This document shows, in pieces, positions 8,353-16,910 of a stretch of DNA of 64,000 bases (positions within the stretch are counted from its first letter, which is position 1; each line of letters begins with the position of its first letter). The notes below the pieces were generated by a model that did no database searches, was not told the origin of the DNA, and saw only the letters and a list, made by a program, of their open reading frames with translations. Source of the DNA: Pseudomonas sp. GM79 (lineage in GTDB: Bacteria > Pseudomonadota > Gammaproteobacteria > Pseudomonadales > Pseudomonadaceae). The stretch is from contig NZ_AKJE01000112.1 of the NCBI RefSeq assembly GCF_000282495.1, forward strand, positions 1 to 64,000. Direction: 5' to 3'. The position numbers and the translations under genes are program-made.

Positions 8353-8739
8353 TTACTCGCCGATGACGTCCTTGTAGGCACCTGCATCGAGCAGCAGATT
8401 GTCCAGCTCGGAGGTATCGCTTGGCTCGAGCTTGAAGAACCAGCTGTCATAAGGCGCGCTGTTGACCAGTTCCGGGTTGTTGGCCAACTCTTCGTTGACA
8501 GCAATGACTGTGCCGGAAACTGGCGAGTAGATATCCGACGCAGCCTTGACCGACTCGACGACACCCGCAGCCTCACCGGCAGCGAACACTTTGCCGATTT
8601 CCGGCAGCTCAACGAACACTACGTCACCCAAGGCTTCCTGAGCGTGGTCTGAAATACCCACTTTCACGCCGCCATCATGGTCTAGACGGGCCCATTCGTG
8701 ACTTTCGGCAAAACGCAGGTCGACAGGGATTTCGCTCAT
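8353..8739 (-). CDS. gcvH: Glycine cleavage system H protein
   Basis: The 128-residue lipoyl carrier shuttles the aminomethyl intermediate between GcvP, GcvT and the shared dihydrolipoyl dehydrogenase. The lipoyl-attachment lysine is K65 in VESVKAASD. The family landmarks HEWARLD near the N-terminus and SPVSGTVIAVNEEL after the lipoyl site are intact. The start MSEIPVDLRF at 8739 is preferred to an upstream ATG because it gives the standard length. gcvT lies 51 bases upstream on the same strand. Confidence 0.97.
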   Translation of the reverse strand: MSEIPVDLRFAESHEWARLDHDGGVKVGISDHAQEALGDVVFVELPEIGKVFAAGEAAGVVESVKAASDIYSPVSGTVIAVNEELANNPELVNSAPYDSWFFKLEPSDTSELDNLLLDAGAYKDVIGE

Positions 8740-8790
8740 GTTCTGTGTCCTCAAGAAAAATGTCAGCGGTCATTGCCCGCCAAAAAAAAG

Positions 8791-9873
8791 TTAGATCAAG
8801 GTTTTGCCGTGGCGTACGAAGGTCGGTTTGACCACTCGAACCGGGTACCACTTGCCACGGATTTCCACTTCGGCGCGGTCGGCGGTGGCCACCGGTACGC
8901 GCGCCAGTGCAATCGACTTGCTAAGCGTAGGAGAGAAACTACCACTGGTGATCTCCCCTTCGCCAACATCGGCGATGCGAACCACCTGATGCGCGCGCAA
9001 AACCCCACGCTCTTCCAGGACCAGACCCACCAGTTTGTGCTGTACGCCATCGGCCTGTTCGGCTTCCAGGGCAGTGCGGCCAATGAACTGGCGCGTGGCC
9101 GGTTCCCAGGCAATGCTCCAGGCCATGTTGGAGGCCAAAGGCGAAACTTCTTGATGAATGTCCTGGCCGTAGAGGTTCATGCCGGCTTCGACACGCAAGG
9201 TATCGCGGGCACCGAGGCCGATCGGGGAAATACCCGCGCCCACCAGATCGTTGAAGAAGCCCGGTGCCTGATCGGCCGGCAACACGATTTCCAGACCATC
9301 CTCACCGGTGTAACCGGTGCGCGCGATGAACCAGTCACCGTCAGTCTGACCTTCGAAATATTTGAGCTGCTGAATCAGCGTGCCACGGGACTGAGTCACC
9401 AGTTCGGCAATCTTGTGCCGGGCGTGAGGTCCTTGAATGGCCAGCATCGCCAGCTCGGAGCGCTCGTTGAGCCGCACATCGAAGTCGCCGAGATGAGCTT
9501 GCATCCAGGCCAGGTCCTGATTACGAGTGGAGGCGTTCACCACCAGGCGATAACCTTCCTCGAGACGATAGACGATCATGTCGTCGACGATGCCGCCGTG
9601 CTCGTTGAGCATGGCGCTGTACAAGGCACGGCCGGGGCTGTGCAGACGCTCGACGTCATTGGCCAGTAAATACTGAAGCCAGGCCTTGGCCTGGGGGCCG
9701 TCAACATCGATCACGGTCATGTGGGATACATCGAAAACCCCGCAATCGCGGCGCACCTGATGGTGTTCCTCAACCTGCGAGCCGTAATGCAGAGGCATAT
9801 CCCAACCGCCAAAATCGACCATCTTCGCGCCGAGGGCGAGATGAAGGTCGTACAGAGGCGTACGCTGTCCCAT
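8791..9873 (-). CDS. gcvT: Aminomethyltransferase, T protein
   Basis: The 360-residue T-protein releases ammonia from the aminomethyl-lipoyl arm and makes 5,10-methylene-tetrahydrofolate. It starts MGQRTPLYDLHLALGAKMVD with a GGAG site 9 bases upstream. Conserved folate-site elements include FGGWDMPLHYGS, FDVSHMTV and the YTGEDGLEI segment. It is the first gene of the gcv cluster. I looked for a glycine riboswitch in the 156-base leader and saw none. Confidence 0.97.
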   Translation of the reverse strand: MGQRTPLYDLHLALGAKMVDFGGWDMPLHYGSQVEEHHQVRRDCGVFDVSHMTVIDVDGPQAKAWLQYLLANDVERLHSPGRALYSAMLNEHGGIVDDMIVYRLEEGYRLVVNASTRNQDLAWMQAHLGDFDVRLNERSELAMLAIQGPHARHKIAELVTQSRGTLIQQLKYFEGQTDGDWFIARTGYTGEDGLEIVLPADQAPGFFNDLVGAGISPIGLGARDTLRVEAGMNLYGQDIHQEVSPLASNMAWSIAWEPATRQFIGRTALEAEQADGVQHKLVGLVLEERGVLRAHQVVRIADVGEGEITSGSFSPTLSKSIALARVPVATADRAEVEIRGKWYPVRVVKPTFVRHGKTLI

Positions 9874-10029
9874 GGGTTTCTCCTTCCGGGCGTGGCGAAG
9901 GTGCGGGCAGGCGCTGCACGGGATGAAATGCCTTGAAATAAAAGGCTTTCAGCCGATTTCAGCAACCCGATCCGAGGACGGACCGCACCGAATGCCGCGC
10001 ATTGTAGCCGCAAGGTGTAGGACTGACAC

Positions 10030-11646
10030 CTACGCGTTTCGATGCGCCGAACGTCGGATCAATCCGATGACCGGTAACAACCCGACCAACACCAGGGTCA
10101 GTGCCGGCAACGAAGCCCTCGCCCACTCGCCTTCGCTGGTCATTTCAAAGATCCGCACCGCCAGCGTGTCCCAGCCAAACGGGCGCATCAGCAGGGTCGC
10201 GGGCATTTCCTTGAGCACATCGACGAACACCAGCAACGCCGCGCTCAACGTGCCCGGCAGCAGCAGCGGTAGATACACTTTGAAAAACAGTCGTGGCCCA
10301 CTGACGCCAAGGCTACGTGCTGCTTCGGGCAAAGAGGGCCGTATTCGCGCCAGGCTGCTTTCCAGCGGTCCATAAGCCACCGCGATAAAACGCACCAGAT
10401 AGGCCAGCAACAACGCCGACAGACTGCCCAGCAGTAACGGTTTGCCCGCGCCGCCAAGCCATCCCGACAGCGGGATCACCAGTTCGCGATCCAGGTAACT
10501 GAACGCCAGCATGATCGACACCGCCAGCACCGAGCCCGGCAAGGCGTAGCCAAGGTTGGCCAGACTGATGCCGGAACGGATCGCCCGGGTCGGCGCCAAT
10601 CGACGGGCAAAGGCCAGCACCAGAGCGACACTGACGGTGATCAACGCCGCTATGCCGCCCAGGTACAAGGTATGGATGATCAATCCTGCATAACGCTCAT
10701 CCAGATCGAAGCGCCCACGTTGCCAGAACCACACCATCAATTGCAGCACGGGAATGACGAAGGCGCAGGCAAATACCAGACCACACCAGCTCATGGCCGC
10801 CAGCGCCTTGACCCCACGCAGGTGATACAACGCCTTGACCCGCGGTCGTTCGTTGCTCGCCCGATTGGCCCCACGAGCACGACGCTCGCCATACAGCACG
10901 ACCATCACCACCAACAGCAACAGGCTGGCCAGTTGCGCGGCCGTGGAAAGACTGAAAAAGCCGTACCAGGTTTTGTAGATAGCGGTGGTGAACGTATCGA
11001 AGTTGAACACCGACACGGCACCGAAATCCGCCAGGGTTTCCATCAGCGCCAACGCCACGCCCGCGCCAATGGCTGGACGTGCCATCGGCAACGCAACCCG
11101 CCAGAACGCCTGCCATGGGGATTGCCCAAGGACTCGCGCCGCTTCCATCAAGCCTTTGCCCTGAGCCAGGAATGCGCTACGCGCCAACAAGTAAACGTAC
11201 GGATAGAAAACCAGCACCAGCACCAGAATCACACCGCCGGTGGAGCGCACTCGGGGCAGCCTCAGGCCGCTGCCGAACCATTCGCGCAGCAAGGTTTGCA
11301 CGGGACCGGCAAAATCCAGCAGGCCAACGAAGACAAATGCCAGCACATAAGCAGGAATCGCAAAGGGCAACATCAGCGCCCAGTCCAGCCAACGCCTCCC
11401 GGGGAATTCGCAGAGGCTTGTGAGCCAGGCCAGGCTGACGCCCAGCAGCGTTACGCCGAAACCGACGCCGAGTACCAGCGTGAGGGTATTGCCCAGAAGT
11501 CGCGGCATCTGGGTGTCCCACAGGTGGGACCAGATCTGCTGATCGATGATTTGCCAGGAAAAAAGCAGAACGCTCAGGGGCAGCAAGACCAGCGCAGCAA
11601 TGGCGAAGACCAGGGGATACCAGCGGCGTTGGGCGGGGTGGGCCAA
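10030..11646 (-). CDS. Iron(III)-type ABC transporter permease (FbpB-like)
   Basis: A fused-type inner-membrane permease of about 538 residues with two sets of about six transmembrane helices. Each half carries a binding-protein-dependent transport motif (EAARVLGQSPWQAFWRVALP and EAARSLGVSGPRLFFKVYLP), the sites that contact the ATPase. No ATG fits; I chose the TTG at 11646 (AHPAQRRWYPLVF) because the longer TTG at 11694 runs into a REP element without a ribosome binding site. It probably works with the binding protein encoded just upstream. No ATPase gene is adjacent, so the energising subunit must come from elsewhere. Confidence 0.88.
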   Translation of the reverse strand: MAHPAQRRWYPLVFAIAALVLLPLSVLLFSWQIIDQQIWSHLWDTQMPRLLGNTLTLVLGVGFGVTLLGVSLAWLTSLCEFPGRRWLDWALMLPFAIPAYVLAFVFVGLLDFAGPVQTLLREWFGSGLRLPRVRSTGGVILVLVLVFYPYVYLLARSAFLAQGKGLMEAARVLGQSPWQAFWRVALPMARPAIGAGVALALMETLADFGAVSVFNFDTFTTAIYKTWYGFFSLSTAAQLASLLLLVVMVVLYGERRARGANRASNERPRVKALYHLRGVKALAAMSWCGLVFACAFVIPVLQLMVWFWQRGRFDLDERYAGLIIHTLYLGGIAALITVSVALVLAFARRLAPTRAIRSGISLANLGYALPGSVLAVSIMLAFSYLDRELVIPLSGWLGGAGKPLLLGSLSALLLAYLVRFIAVAYGPLESSLARIRPSLPEAARSLGVSGPRLFFKVYLPLLLPGTLSAALLVFVDVLKEMPATLLMRPFGWDTLAVRIFEMTSEGEWARASLPALTLVLVGLLPVIGLIRRSAHRNA

Positions 11647-11693
11647 GGAAGGTTGTCTCGCGAGGAAATCGTGAAGTGTAAGGAAAAAATGCA

Positions 11694-11771
11694 AAAAGAT
11701 CGCAGCCTTCGGCAGCTCCTACATTGGGATGATGTACACCCGGTAGGAGCTGCCACAGGCTGCGATCTTTT
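11694..11771. repeat. Inverted repeat of the GTAGGAGCTGCC family
   Basis: AAAAGATCGCAGCCTTCGGC and GCCACAGGCTGCGATCTTTT form the arms, with AGCTCCTAC and GTAGGAGCT inside them. It is related to 4547-4630 and lies between the binding-protein and permease genes of the iron transporter. Confidence 0.8.
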
Positions 11772-11790
11772 GACCTTTAAAACAGCAGAC

Positions 11791-12795
11791 TCAGTTCCAG
11801 CCAGCCCGATCCATCATCCGGATCGCTTCAGCCTGACGCTTGCCAGCGATTTCCACCGGCAAGGTGTCAGCCACAAACTTGCCCCAGCTCGCTACTTCAG
11901 CTGAAGGCTGAACGGCAGGGTTGGCCGGGAATTCCTGGTTCACGTCAGCGAAAATCTTCTGCGCTTCAGGCGTGGTCATCCACTCCACCAGCGCTTTGGC
12001 CGCTTCTGGGTGTGGCGCGTGTTTGGTCAGGCCAATGCCCGACAGGTTGACGTGCACGCCACGGTCGCCCTGATTCGGCCAGAACAGCTTCACCGGCAGG
12101 TCCGGCTTCTGTTTGTGCAGACGGCCGTAGTAGTAAGTGTTGACGATGCCGACGTCGCACTGGCCGGCGTTGATCGCCTCCAGCACGGCAATGTCGTCGG
12201 AGAACACGTCGGTGGACAGGTTATTGACCCAGCCCTTGAGGATTTTCTCGGTTTTCTCGGCGCCATGGACTTCGATCATCGTGGCGGTCAGGGACTGGTT
12301 GTAGACCTTCTTCGCCGTGCGCAGGCACAGGCGGCCTTCCCACTGCTTGTCGGCCAGCGCCTCGTAGGTGGTCAGCTCACCGGGTTTCACCCGGTCGGTG
12401 GAGTAGGCGATGGTCCGTGCCCGCAGGCTGAGGCCGGTCCAGGCATGGGAGGAAGCGCGGTATTGCAGCGGGATGTTGGCGTCGATCACCTTGGAAGTGA
12501 ACGGCTGGAGGATGCCCATCTGCTCGGCCTGCCAGAGGTTGCCGGCATCGACGGTCAGCAGCAGATCGGCAGTGGCGTTTTCGCCCTCGGCCTTGATCCG
12601 CTGCATCAGCGGCGCTTCCTTGTCGGTGATGAATTTCACCTGCACGCCGGTTTTCTGGGTGTAGACATCGAAGACTGGCTTGATCAACTCATCGATACGC
12701 GAGGAGTAAACCACCACCTCGTCGGCGGCCTGGGCGGCGGTGCAGCCAATCAGGGTCAGGGCCAGTGCGGTCAGTAGACGCTTGGGTGCCAACAT
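11791..12795 (-). CDS. Iron(III) ABC transporter substrate-binding protein (FbpA-like)
   Basis: A 334-residue periplasmic protein with signal peptide MLAPKRLLTALALTLIGCTA, cleaved after AQA. The mature N-terminus DEVVVYSSRIDELIKPVFD is the ferric-binding-protein type, with strand VVYSSR opening the first lobe. The adjacent-tyrosine motif that binds Fe(III) is present (NTYYYGRLHKQ). The ATG at 12795 was chosen because the signal peptide begins there. The permease follows on the same strand after a repeat. Ferric iron as substrate is inferred from the family. An imperfect palindrome upstream could be a Fur site. Confidence 0.9.
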   Translation of the reverse strand: MLAPKRLLTALALTLIGCTAAQAADEVVVYSSRIDELIKPVFDVYTQKTGVQVKFITDKEAPLMQRIKAEGENATADLLLTVDAGNLWQAEQMGILQPFTSKVIDANIPLQYRASSHAWTGLSLRARTIAYSTDRVKPGELTTYEALADKQWEGRLCLRTAKKVYNQSLTATMIEVHGAEKTEKILKGWVNNLSTDVFSDDIAVLEAINAGQCDVGIVNTYYYGRLHKQKPDLPVKLFWPNQGDRGVHVNLSGIGLTKHAPHPEAAKALVEWMTTPEAQKIFADVNQEFPANPAVQPSAEVASWGKFVADTLPVEIAGKRQAEAIRMMDRAGWN

Positions 12796-12829
12796 GGAAG
12801 CGGTCTCTCGAAATGGGGAAAGTAGGGCC

Positions 12830-12850
12830 AAATGATAAGGACTCACATTT
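12830..12850. promoter_or_regulatory. Weak candidate Fur-like site upstream of the iron binding protein
   Basis: AAATGATAAGGACTCACATTT has matching outer arms (AAATG/CATTT) and a Fur-like ATGATAA core, 35 bases upstream of the start codon. The match to the 19-bp Fur consensus is partial. Confidence 0.25.
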
Positions 12851-12926
12851 CGCTTCTCAATCGAACAGTGAGTGGAGGAGTTACCGGATGTTGCACGGTT
12901 TTGGAAGGTGCGTTGAATGTGCCGCC

Positions 12927-12998
12927 GCCTTCGCGAGCAAGCCCGCTCCCACATTTGAAATGCATTCCAGTGTGGGAGCGGGCTTGCTCGCGAAGAGT
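12927..12998. repeat. REP doublet (inverted pair)
   Basis: Inverted arms TTCGCGAGCAAGCCCGCTCC (from 12930) and TGTGGGAGCGGGCTTGCTCG (from 12971), spaced by about 17 bases. It lies between the 3' end of ubiI and the iron-transporter promoter region. Confidence 0.85.
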
Positions 12999-13019
12999 CC
13001 ATCAGCCCCAACGAAGATC

Positions 13020-14243
13020 TCAGGCCTTGGCAAGTGCCGGCAAATCCCCAATCAACCCAAGCGCTTCACGCACGAACAACGCCTTGGCCTCGGGCATCTG
13101 ATCGACCATCTTCAACCCGGTATTACGCAACCAGCGTACCGGCAACGGATCGGCCTGGAACAACCGCTCGAACCCTTCCATTGCCGCCATCAACGCCAGG
13201 TTGTGGGGCATGCGCCGACGCTCGTAGCGACTGAGCACTTTCACGTCCGCCAACCGCTCGCCACGCGCGGCCGCTTGCAGCAGCACTTCGGCCAGCACCG
13301 CGGCATCGAGGAAACCGAGGTTCACGCCCTGCCCGGCCAGCGGATGAATGGTGTGGGCCGCGTCGCCGATCAACGCCAGTCCTTCAGCCACATACCGTTT
13401 GGCATGACGCTGACGCAGCGGCACACACAAACGCGGGTCGACGCTGAGCACCGTGCCAAGGCAGCCTTCAAAGGCCCGTTCCAGCTCCTTGCAGAAGCCT
13501 TCGTCATCCAGCGCCATCAGGCGTTCGGCTTCACTCGGCGTGGTCGACCAGACGATCGAGCACCAATCCTGTTGACCGTCCCGCTCCAGCGGCAGAAACG
13601 CCAGCGGACCGTTGTCAGTGAATCGTTGCCACGCAGTCATTCGATGGGGTTTTGAGCTGCGCACGCTGGTAACGATCGCGTGGTGCATGTAATCCCATTC
13701 GCGAGTCGCAACACCGGTCAGGCGCCGAACGGCCGAGTTGGCGCCATCCGCCGCGATCACCAAAGGTGCCCGCAAGGTGCGGCCATCGGCCAGGGTCAGC
13801 AACCAGTCGTCACCGGAGCGACGCATCTGCTCCAGACGCGCATTGGCCAGCATCCCGAGATCGCAGTCGTGCAGTCGGTCGAGCAAAGCGTCCTGAACCA
13901 CGCGGTTCTCGACGATATGCCCGAGCACTTCGGCATGCACGCTGGTCGCCGAGAAATGGATCTGCCCAGTGCCGCTGCCATCCCAGACATGCATGTCCGT
14001 ATAGGGGCTGCTGCGCCGGCTGACGATGCCATCCCAAACGCCCAGACGTTCGAGTATTCGCTGGCTGGCCGCCGACAAAGCGCTCACCCGCGGTTCGAAC
14101 GGAGCCTGCCCATCGAAGGGTTTGACGCTCAGGGGACTACCGTCCAGCAGCAGGACTTCAAGCCCACTGTTTTGTAACGCCAGCGCCAGGGCGCTGCCGA
14201 CCATTCCGGCCCCGACAATCAGCAGATCTGCGCGCATTTCCAT
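13020..14243 (-). CDS. ubiI: UbiH/UbiF/VisC-type FAD-dependent hydroxylase, probable UbiI
   Basis: A 407-residue flavoprotein hydroxylase of ubiquinone synthesis. The FAD dinucleotide-binding motif is IVGAGMVGSALALAL near residue 10, the second motif is VIAADGANSAVRRL, and the FAD ribose motif is LIGDAAHTIHPLAGQGVNLG. It belongs with ubiH just upstream as the second monooxygenase of the pathway. UbiI (C5 hydroxylation) is my choice from its place beside pepP and ubiH; the sequence alone does not separate UbiI from UbiF. The ATG at 14243 lies 3 bases after the stop of a 41-codon ORF, consistent with coupled translation. Last gene of the yecA-pepP-ubiH-ubiI operon. Confidence 0.88.
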   Translation of the reverse strand: MEMRADLLIVGAGMVGSALALALQNSGLEVLLLDGSPLSVKPFDGQAPFEPRVSALSAASQRILERLGVWDGIVSRRSSPYTDMHVWDGSGTGQIHFSATSVHAEVLGHIVENRVVQDALLDRLHDCDLGMLANARLEQMRRSGDDWLLTLADGRTLRAPLVIAADGANSAVRRLTGVATREWDYMHHAIVTSVRSSKPHRMTAWQRFTDNGPLAFLPLERDGQQDWCSIVWSTTPSEAERLMALDDEGFCKELERAFEGCLGTVLSVDPRLCVPLRQRHAKRYVAEGLALIGDAAHTIHPLAGQGVNLGFLDAAVLAEVLLQAAARGERLADVKVLSRYERRRMPHNLALMAAMEGFERLFQADPLPVRWLRNTGLKMVDQMPEAKALFVREALGLIGDLPALAKA

Positions 14244-14246
14244 GCT

Positions 14247-14372
14247 TTAAGCCTGTCTCGCTTGCGGCTTGAGCCGCTTATAAAGTTTTTTTCCGACGCG
14301 CGTCACCCAAGTGCTCGCGCCGTCGTGAATATCGACTTGCAGGTGCACCCTGCCCGGCTTTCGCTTAGTCAT
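14247..14372 (-). CDS. Small basic 41-residue ORF between ubiH and ubiI
   Basis: The ATG overlaps the last codons of ubiH (ATGACTAA, 8-base overlap) and the TAA ends 3 bases before the ubiI ATG, so it fills the gap exactly. The peptide begins MTKRKPGRVHLQVDIHDG, contains TWVTRV and ends in a lysine/arginine-rich tail (GKKLYKRLKPQARQA). It has no signal peptide or membrane segment. Translation coupling to ubiH is plausible since there is no strong ribosome binding site. The function is unknown. The tight spacing favours a real gene, but the length is short enough for chance. Confidence 0.5.
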   Translation of the reverse strand: MTKRKPGRVHLQVDIHDGASTWVTRVGKKLYKRLKPQARQA

Positions 14373-15552
14373 CGGGACGCGTACCCAGGCCCATGGCCTG
14401 CCGGGCGAACCAGCGTTTGGCCGGCGGCAGCAGATCTAGGCCAAGCAGCCCAATGTTGCGGCCCAGGGAAACCAGCGGCTGAGTGCTGCCGAATAACCGG
14501 GTGACCTGATCGGAGAAGCCCACGGTCAGTTTCTGATCCATGCGCTGACGCTCGCGATAGGCTTGCAAGGTGGCGAAATCACCGGGCGATGTCTCGCTAC
14601 CCAACAAACTGTCGGCCAGCGCCTGGGCGTCACGCAACGACAGGTTGAACCCTTGCCCGGCAATCGGATGCAGGCTGTGGGCGGCGTTGCCTAGGATCGC
14701 CAGATGCGGGCGGACTTGTTCCTCGGCTTCGATCAGCGACAGCGGATACAAATGCCGTGCGCCGACCTGTTTCAGCGTGCCGAGACGATAACCGAAGATG
14801 CCCTGTAGCTCAGTGAGAAAGCTGCGGTCATCAAGGGCTGCCAGTCGTTGCGCGTCCATGCCCAGACGGGTCCAGACCAAAGCGCAGCGGTTTTCCGGAA
14901 GCGGCAGCAAGGCCATCGGGCCGTCGTCGGTGAAGCGTTCGAAGGCCATGCCGTTGTGCGCTTCGCTGGGGGTGATGTTGGCGATCAGCGCGCTCTGGTT
15001 ATACGGGCGTTTCTTGATGCCGATTCCCAGTTGCTCACGCAAGCCGGAACGGCCGCCATCGGCGAGCACCGCGAGGTCGCATTCCACCAGAGTTTCATCA
15101 TTGAGCGTCAGGCGATAGCCGTCGGTCAGCGGTTCCATGCCGGTGACCTCCGCCGGGCAACGCCAACTGATCACGTCCTTGTCCAGACTGTGCCAGAGGC
15201 ATTGGCCGAGCCAGGCGTTTTCCACCACATAACCCAACGCCGGAACGCCCTCTTCCATCGCCGACAGCCGTGCGGTGGAGAAACGTCCACGGTCGGAGAC
15301 ATGAATCTGCTTGATCGGCTCGGCGCGGCGGGAGATTTCCTGCCACACGCCCAACCGTTGATAAATCTGCCGGGCACCAAAGGACAGCGCCGAAGAGCGG
15401 GCGTCATAACTCGGTTGATAGCTGTCGCCGGGGGCAAACGGTTCGATCAGCACGATCTTCCAGCCGCGGGCCTTGGCCCCGGCCTGCAACGCCAATGCCA
15501 GACTGGCGCCGACCAGGCCACCGCCGATGATTGCCAGATTGACTCGACTCAT
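14365..15552 (-). CDS. ubiH: 2-octaprenyl-6-methoxyphenol hydroxylase
   Basis: A 395-residue FAD monooxygenase of aerobic ubiquinone synthesis, acting at ring C1 in the E. coli scheme. It has the N-terminal FAD motif IIGGGLVGASLALALQ, the NAD(P)H/FAD motif VLADGGRSGLRE and the ribose-binding motif ILGNAAHSLHPIAGQGFN. The R/S-rich substrate segment YDARSSALSFGARQIYQRLG is typical of UbiH. Its ATG overlaps the pepP stop by 4 bases (ATGA), and its end overlaps the start of a small ORF, so the cluster is translated as a chain. Confidence 0.93.
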   Translation of the reverse strand: MSRVNLAIIGGGLVGASLALALQAGAKARGWKIVLIEPFAPGDSYQPSYDARSSALSFGARQIYQRLGVWQEISRRAEPIKQIHVSDRGRFSTARLSAMEEGVPALGYVVENAWLGQCLWHSLDKDVISWRCPAEVTGMEPLTDGYRLTLNDETLVECDLAVLADGGRSGLREQLGIGIKKRPYNQSALIANITPSEAHNGMAFERFTDDGPMALLPLPENRCALVWTRLGMDAQRLAALDDRSFLTELQGIFGYRLGTLKQVGARHLYPLSLIEAEEQVRPHLAILGNAAHSLHPIAGQGFNLSLRDAQALADSLLGSETSPGDFATLQAYRERQRMDQKLTVGFSDQVTRLFGSTQPLVSLGRNIGLLGLDLLPPAKRWFARQAMGLGTRPDD

Positions 15553-16883
15553 GCCGCTTGTGTCCGTGCTGCGGCCATCAATGCCTCGATGTCGGCGACC
15601 GTTTTCGGCACGCCGTTCGTCAGGATTTCACAACCGGTTTTAGTGACCACCACGTCGTCCTCGATGCGCACGCCAATGCCGCGCCATTTCTTCGCCACGT
15701 TCTGGTTGTCCGGCGCAATGTAAATGCCCGGCTCGACCGTCAGCGCCATGCCGACTTCCAGCACGCGCCATTCGCCGCCGACCTTGTACTCGCCAACGTC
15801 GTGCACATCCATGCCCAGCCAGTGGCCGGCGCGGTGCATGTAAAACGCTTTATAGGCTTCGCTGGCGATCAACTCGTCGACGTCGCCCTGCAACAGGCCC
15901 AACGTCACCAGACCGGCGGTAATCACCCGGACCGTGGCTTCGTGTGCCTGATTCCAGTGTTTGTTCGGTGCGATTTCAGCAAACGCGGCTTCCTGGGAAG
16001 CCAGCACCAACTCGTAAATCGCCTTCTGCTCCGGTGAATACTTGCCATTGACCGGCCAGGTGCGAGTGATGTCGCTGGCGTAGCAGTCAATCTCGCAACC
16101 GGCGTCGATCAGCACCAGATCGCCGTCCTTGAGCACCGCGTCATTCTGCTGGTAATGCAGGATGCAGCTGTTGCGCCCGGCGGCGACGATCGAACCGTAA
16201 GCCGGCATCTTCGCCCCGCCCTTGCGAAACTCGTAATCGAGCTCGGCTTCGAGGCTGAACTCATGCAAACCGGCACGGCTGGCCTGCATCGCACGAATAT
16301 GGGCCTGGGCGGAAATCCGTGCGGCTTCGCGCATTACCTTCACTTCTGCCGCCGATTTATACAGGCGCATGTCGTGAAGCAGATGATCCAGGGCAACGTA
16401 TTCGTTCGGCGGCTGGGCGCCGAGGTGCGCTTTAGAGCGGATCACGTTGATCCAGTCCATCAGGTGCCGATCGAATTCCGGATTGCTGCCCATGGCCGAG
16501 TACACCCGGTCACGGCCTTCGATCAGGCCCGGCAGGATGTCGTCGATGTCGGTGATGGGGAATGCGTCGTCGGCGCCGAAGTCGCGGATCGCGCCTTCCT
16601 GGCCGGCGCGCAGTCCGTCCCACAATTCCCGTTCGGCATTACGTTCCCGGCAAAACAGCACGTATTCGCCGTGCTCACGGCCGGGCATCAAGACGATGAC
16701 GGCTTGAGGCTCGGGAAAACCGCTGAGGTACTGGAAATCGCTGTCCTGACGGTAGACGTGCTCGACGTCACGGTTGCGGATGGCCACCGCGGCGGCGGGC
16801 AGGATGGCGATGCTGTTGGGTTCCATCTGCGCCATCAGCGCCTTGCGGCGACGGCTGTATTCCGATTTCGGGATATGAATCAT
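15549..16883 (-). CDS. pepP: Xaa-Pro aminopeptidase P
   Basis: A 444-residue M24 metallopeptidase that removes the N-terminal residue before proline. The N-terminal creatinase-like domain covers about 1-170. The catalytic pita-bread fold carries the dinuclear metal ligands in LIDAGCEIDCYASDITRTW (two Asp), HRAGHWLGMDVHD (His), LTVEPGIYI (Glu) and GVRIEDDVVVT (Glu). All five ligands are in place. It sits 27 bases after the YecA-like gene and overlaps ubiH by 4 bases. The pairing of pepP with ubiH is old and also found in E. coli. Confidence 0.96.
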   Translation of the reverse strand: MIHIPKSEYSRRRKALMAQMEPNSIAILPAAAVAIRNRDVEHVYRQDSDFQYLSGFPEPQAVIVLMPGREHGEYVLFCRERNAERELWDGLRAGQEGAIRDFGADDAFPITDIDDILPGLIEGRDRVYSAMGSNPEFDRHLMDWINVIRSKAHLGAQPPNEYVALDHLLHDMRLYKSAAEVKVMREAARISAQAHIRAMQASRAGLHEFSLEAELDYEFRKGGAKMPAYGSIVAAGRNSCILHYQQNDAVLKDGDLVLIDAGCEIDCYASDITRTWPVNGKYSPEQKAIYELVLASQEAAFAEIAPNKHWNQAHEATVRVITAGLVTLGLLQGDVDELIASEAYKAFYMHRAGHWLGMDVHDVGEYKVGGEWRVLEVGMALTVEPGIYIAPDNQNVAKKWRGIGVRIEDDVVVTKTGCEILTNGVPKTVADIEALMAAARTQAA

Positions 16884-16910
16884 GGGCAGACGGCTTTCCC
16901 TGGCACGCGA

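Noticed and set aside
9874..10029. Possible glycine riboswitch in front of gcvT
   Set aside because: I could not find the paired aptamer cores in the 156-base leader, only a normal ribosome binding site.
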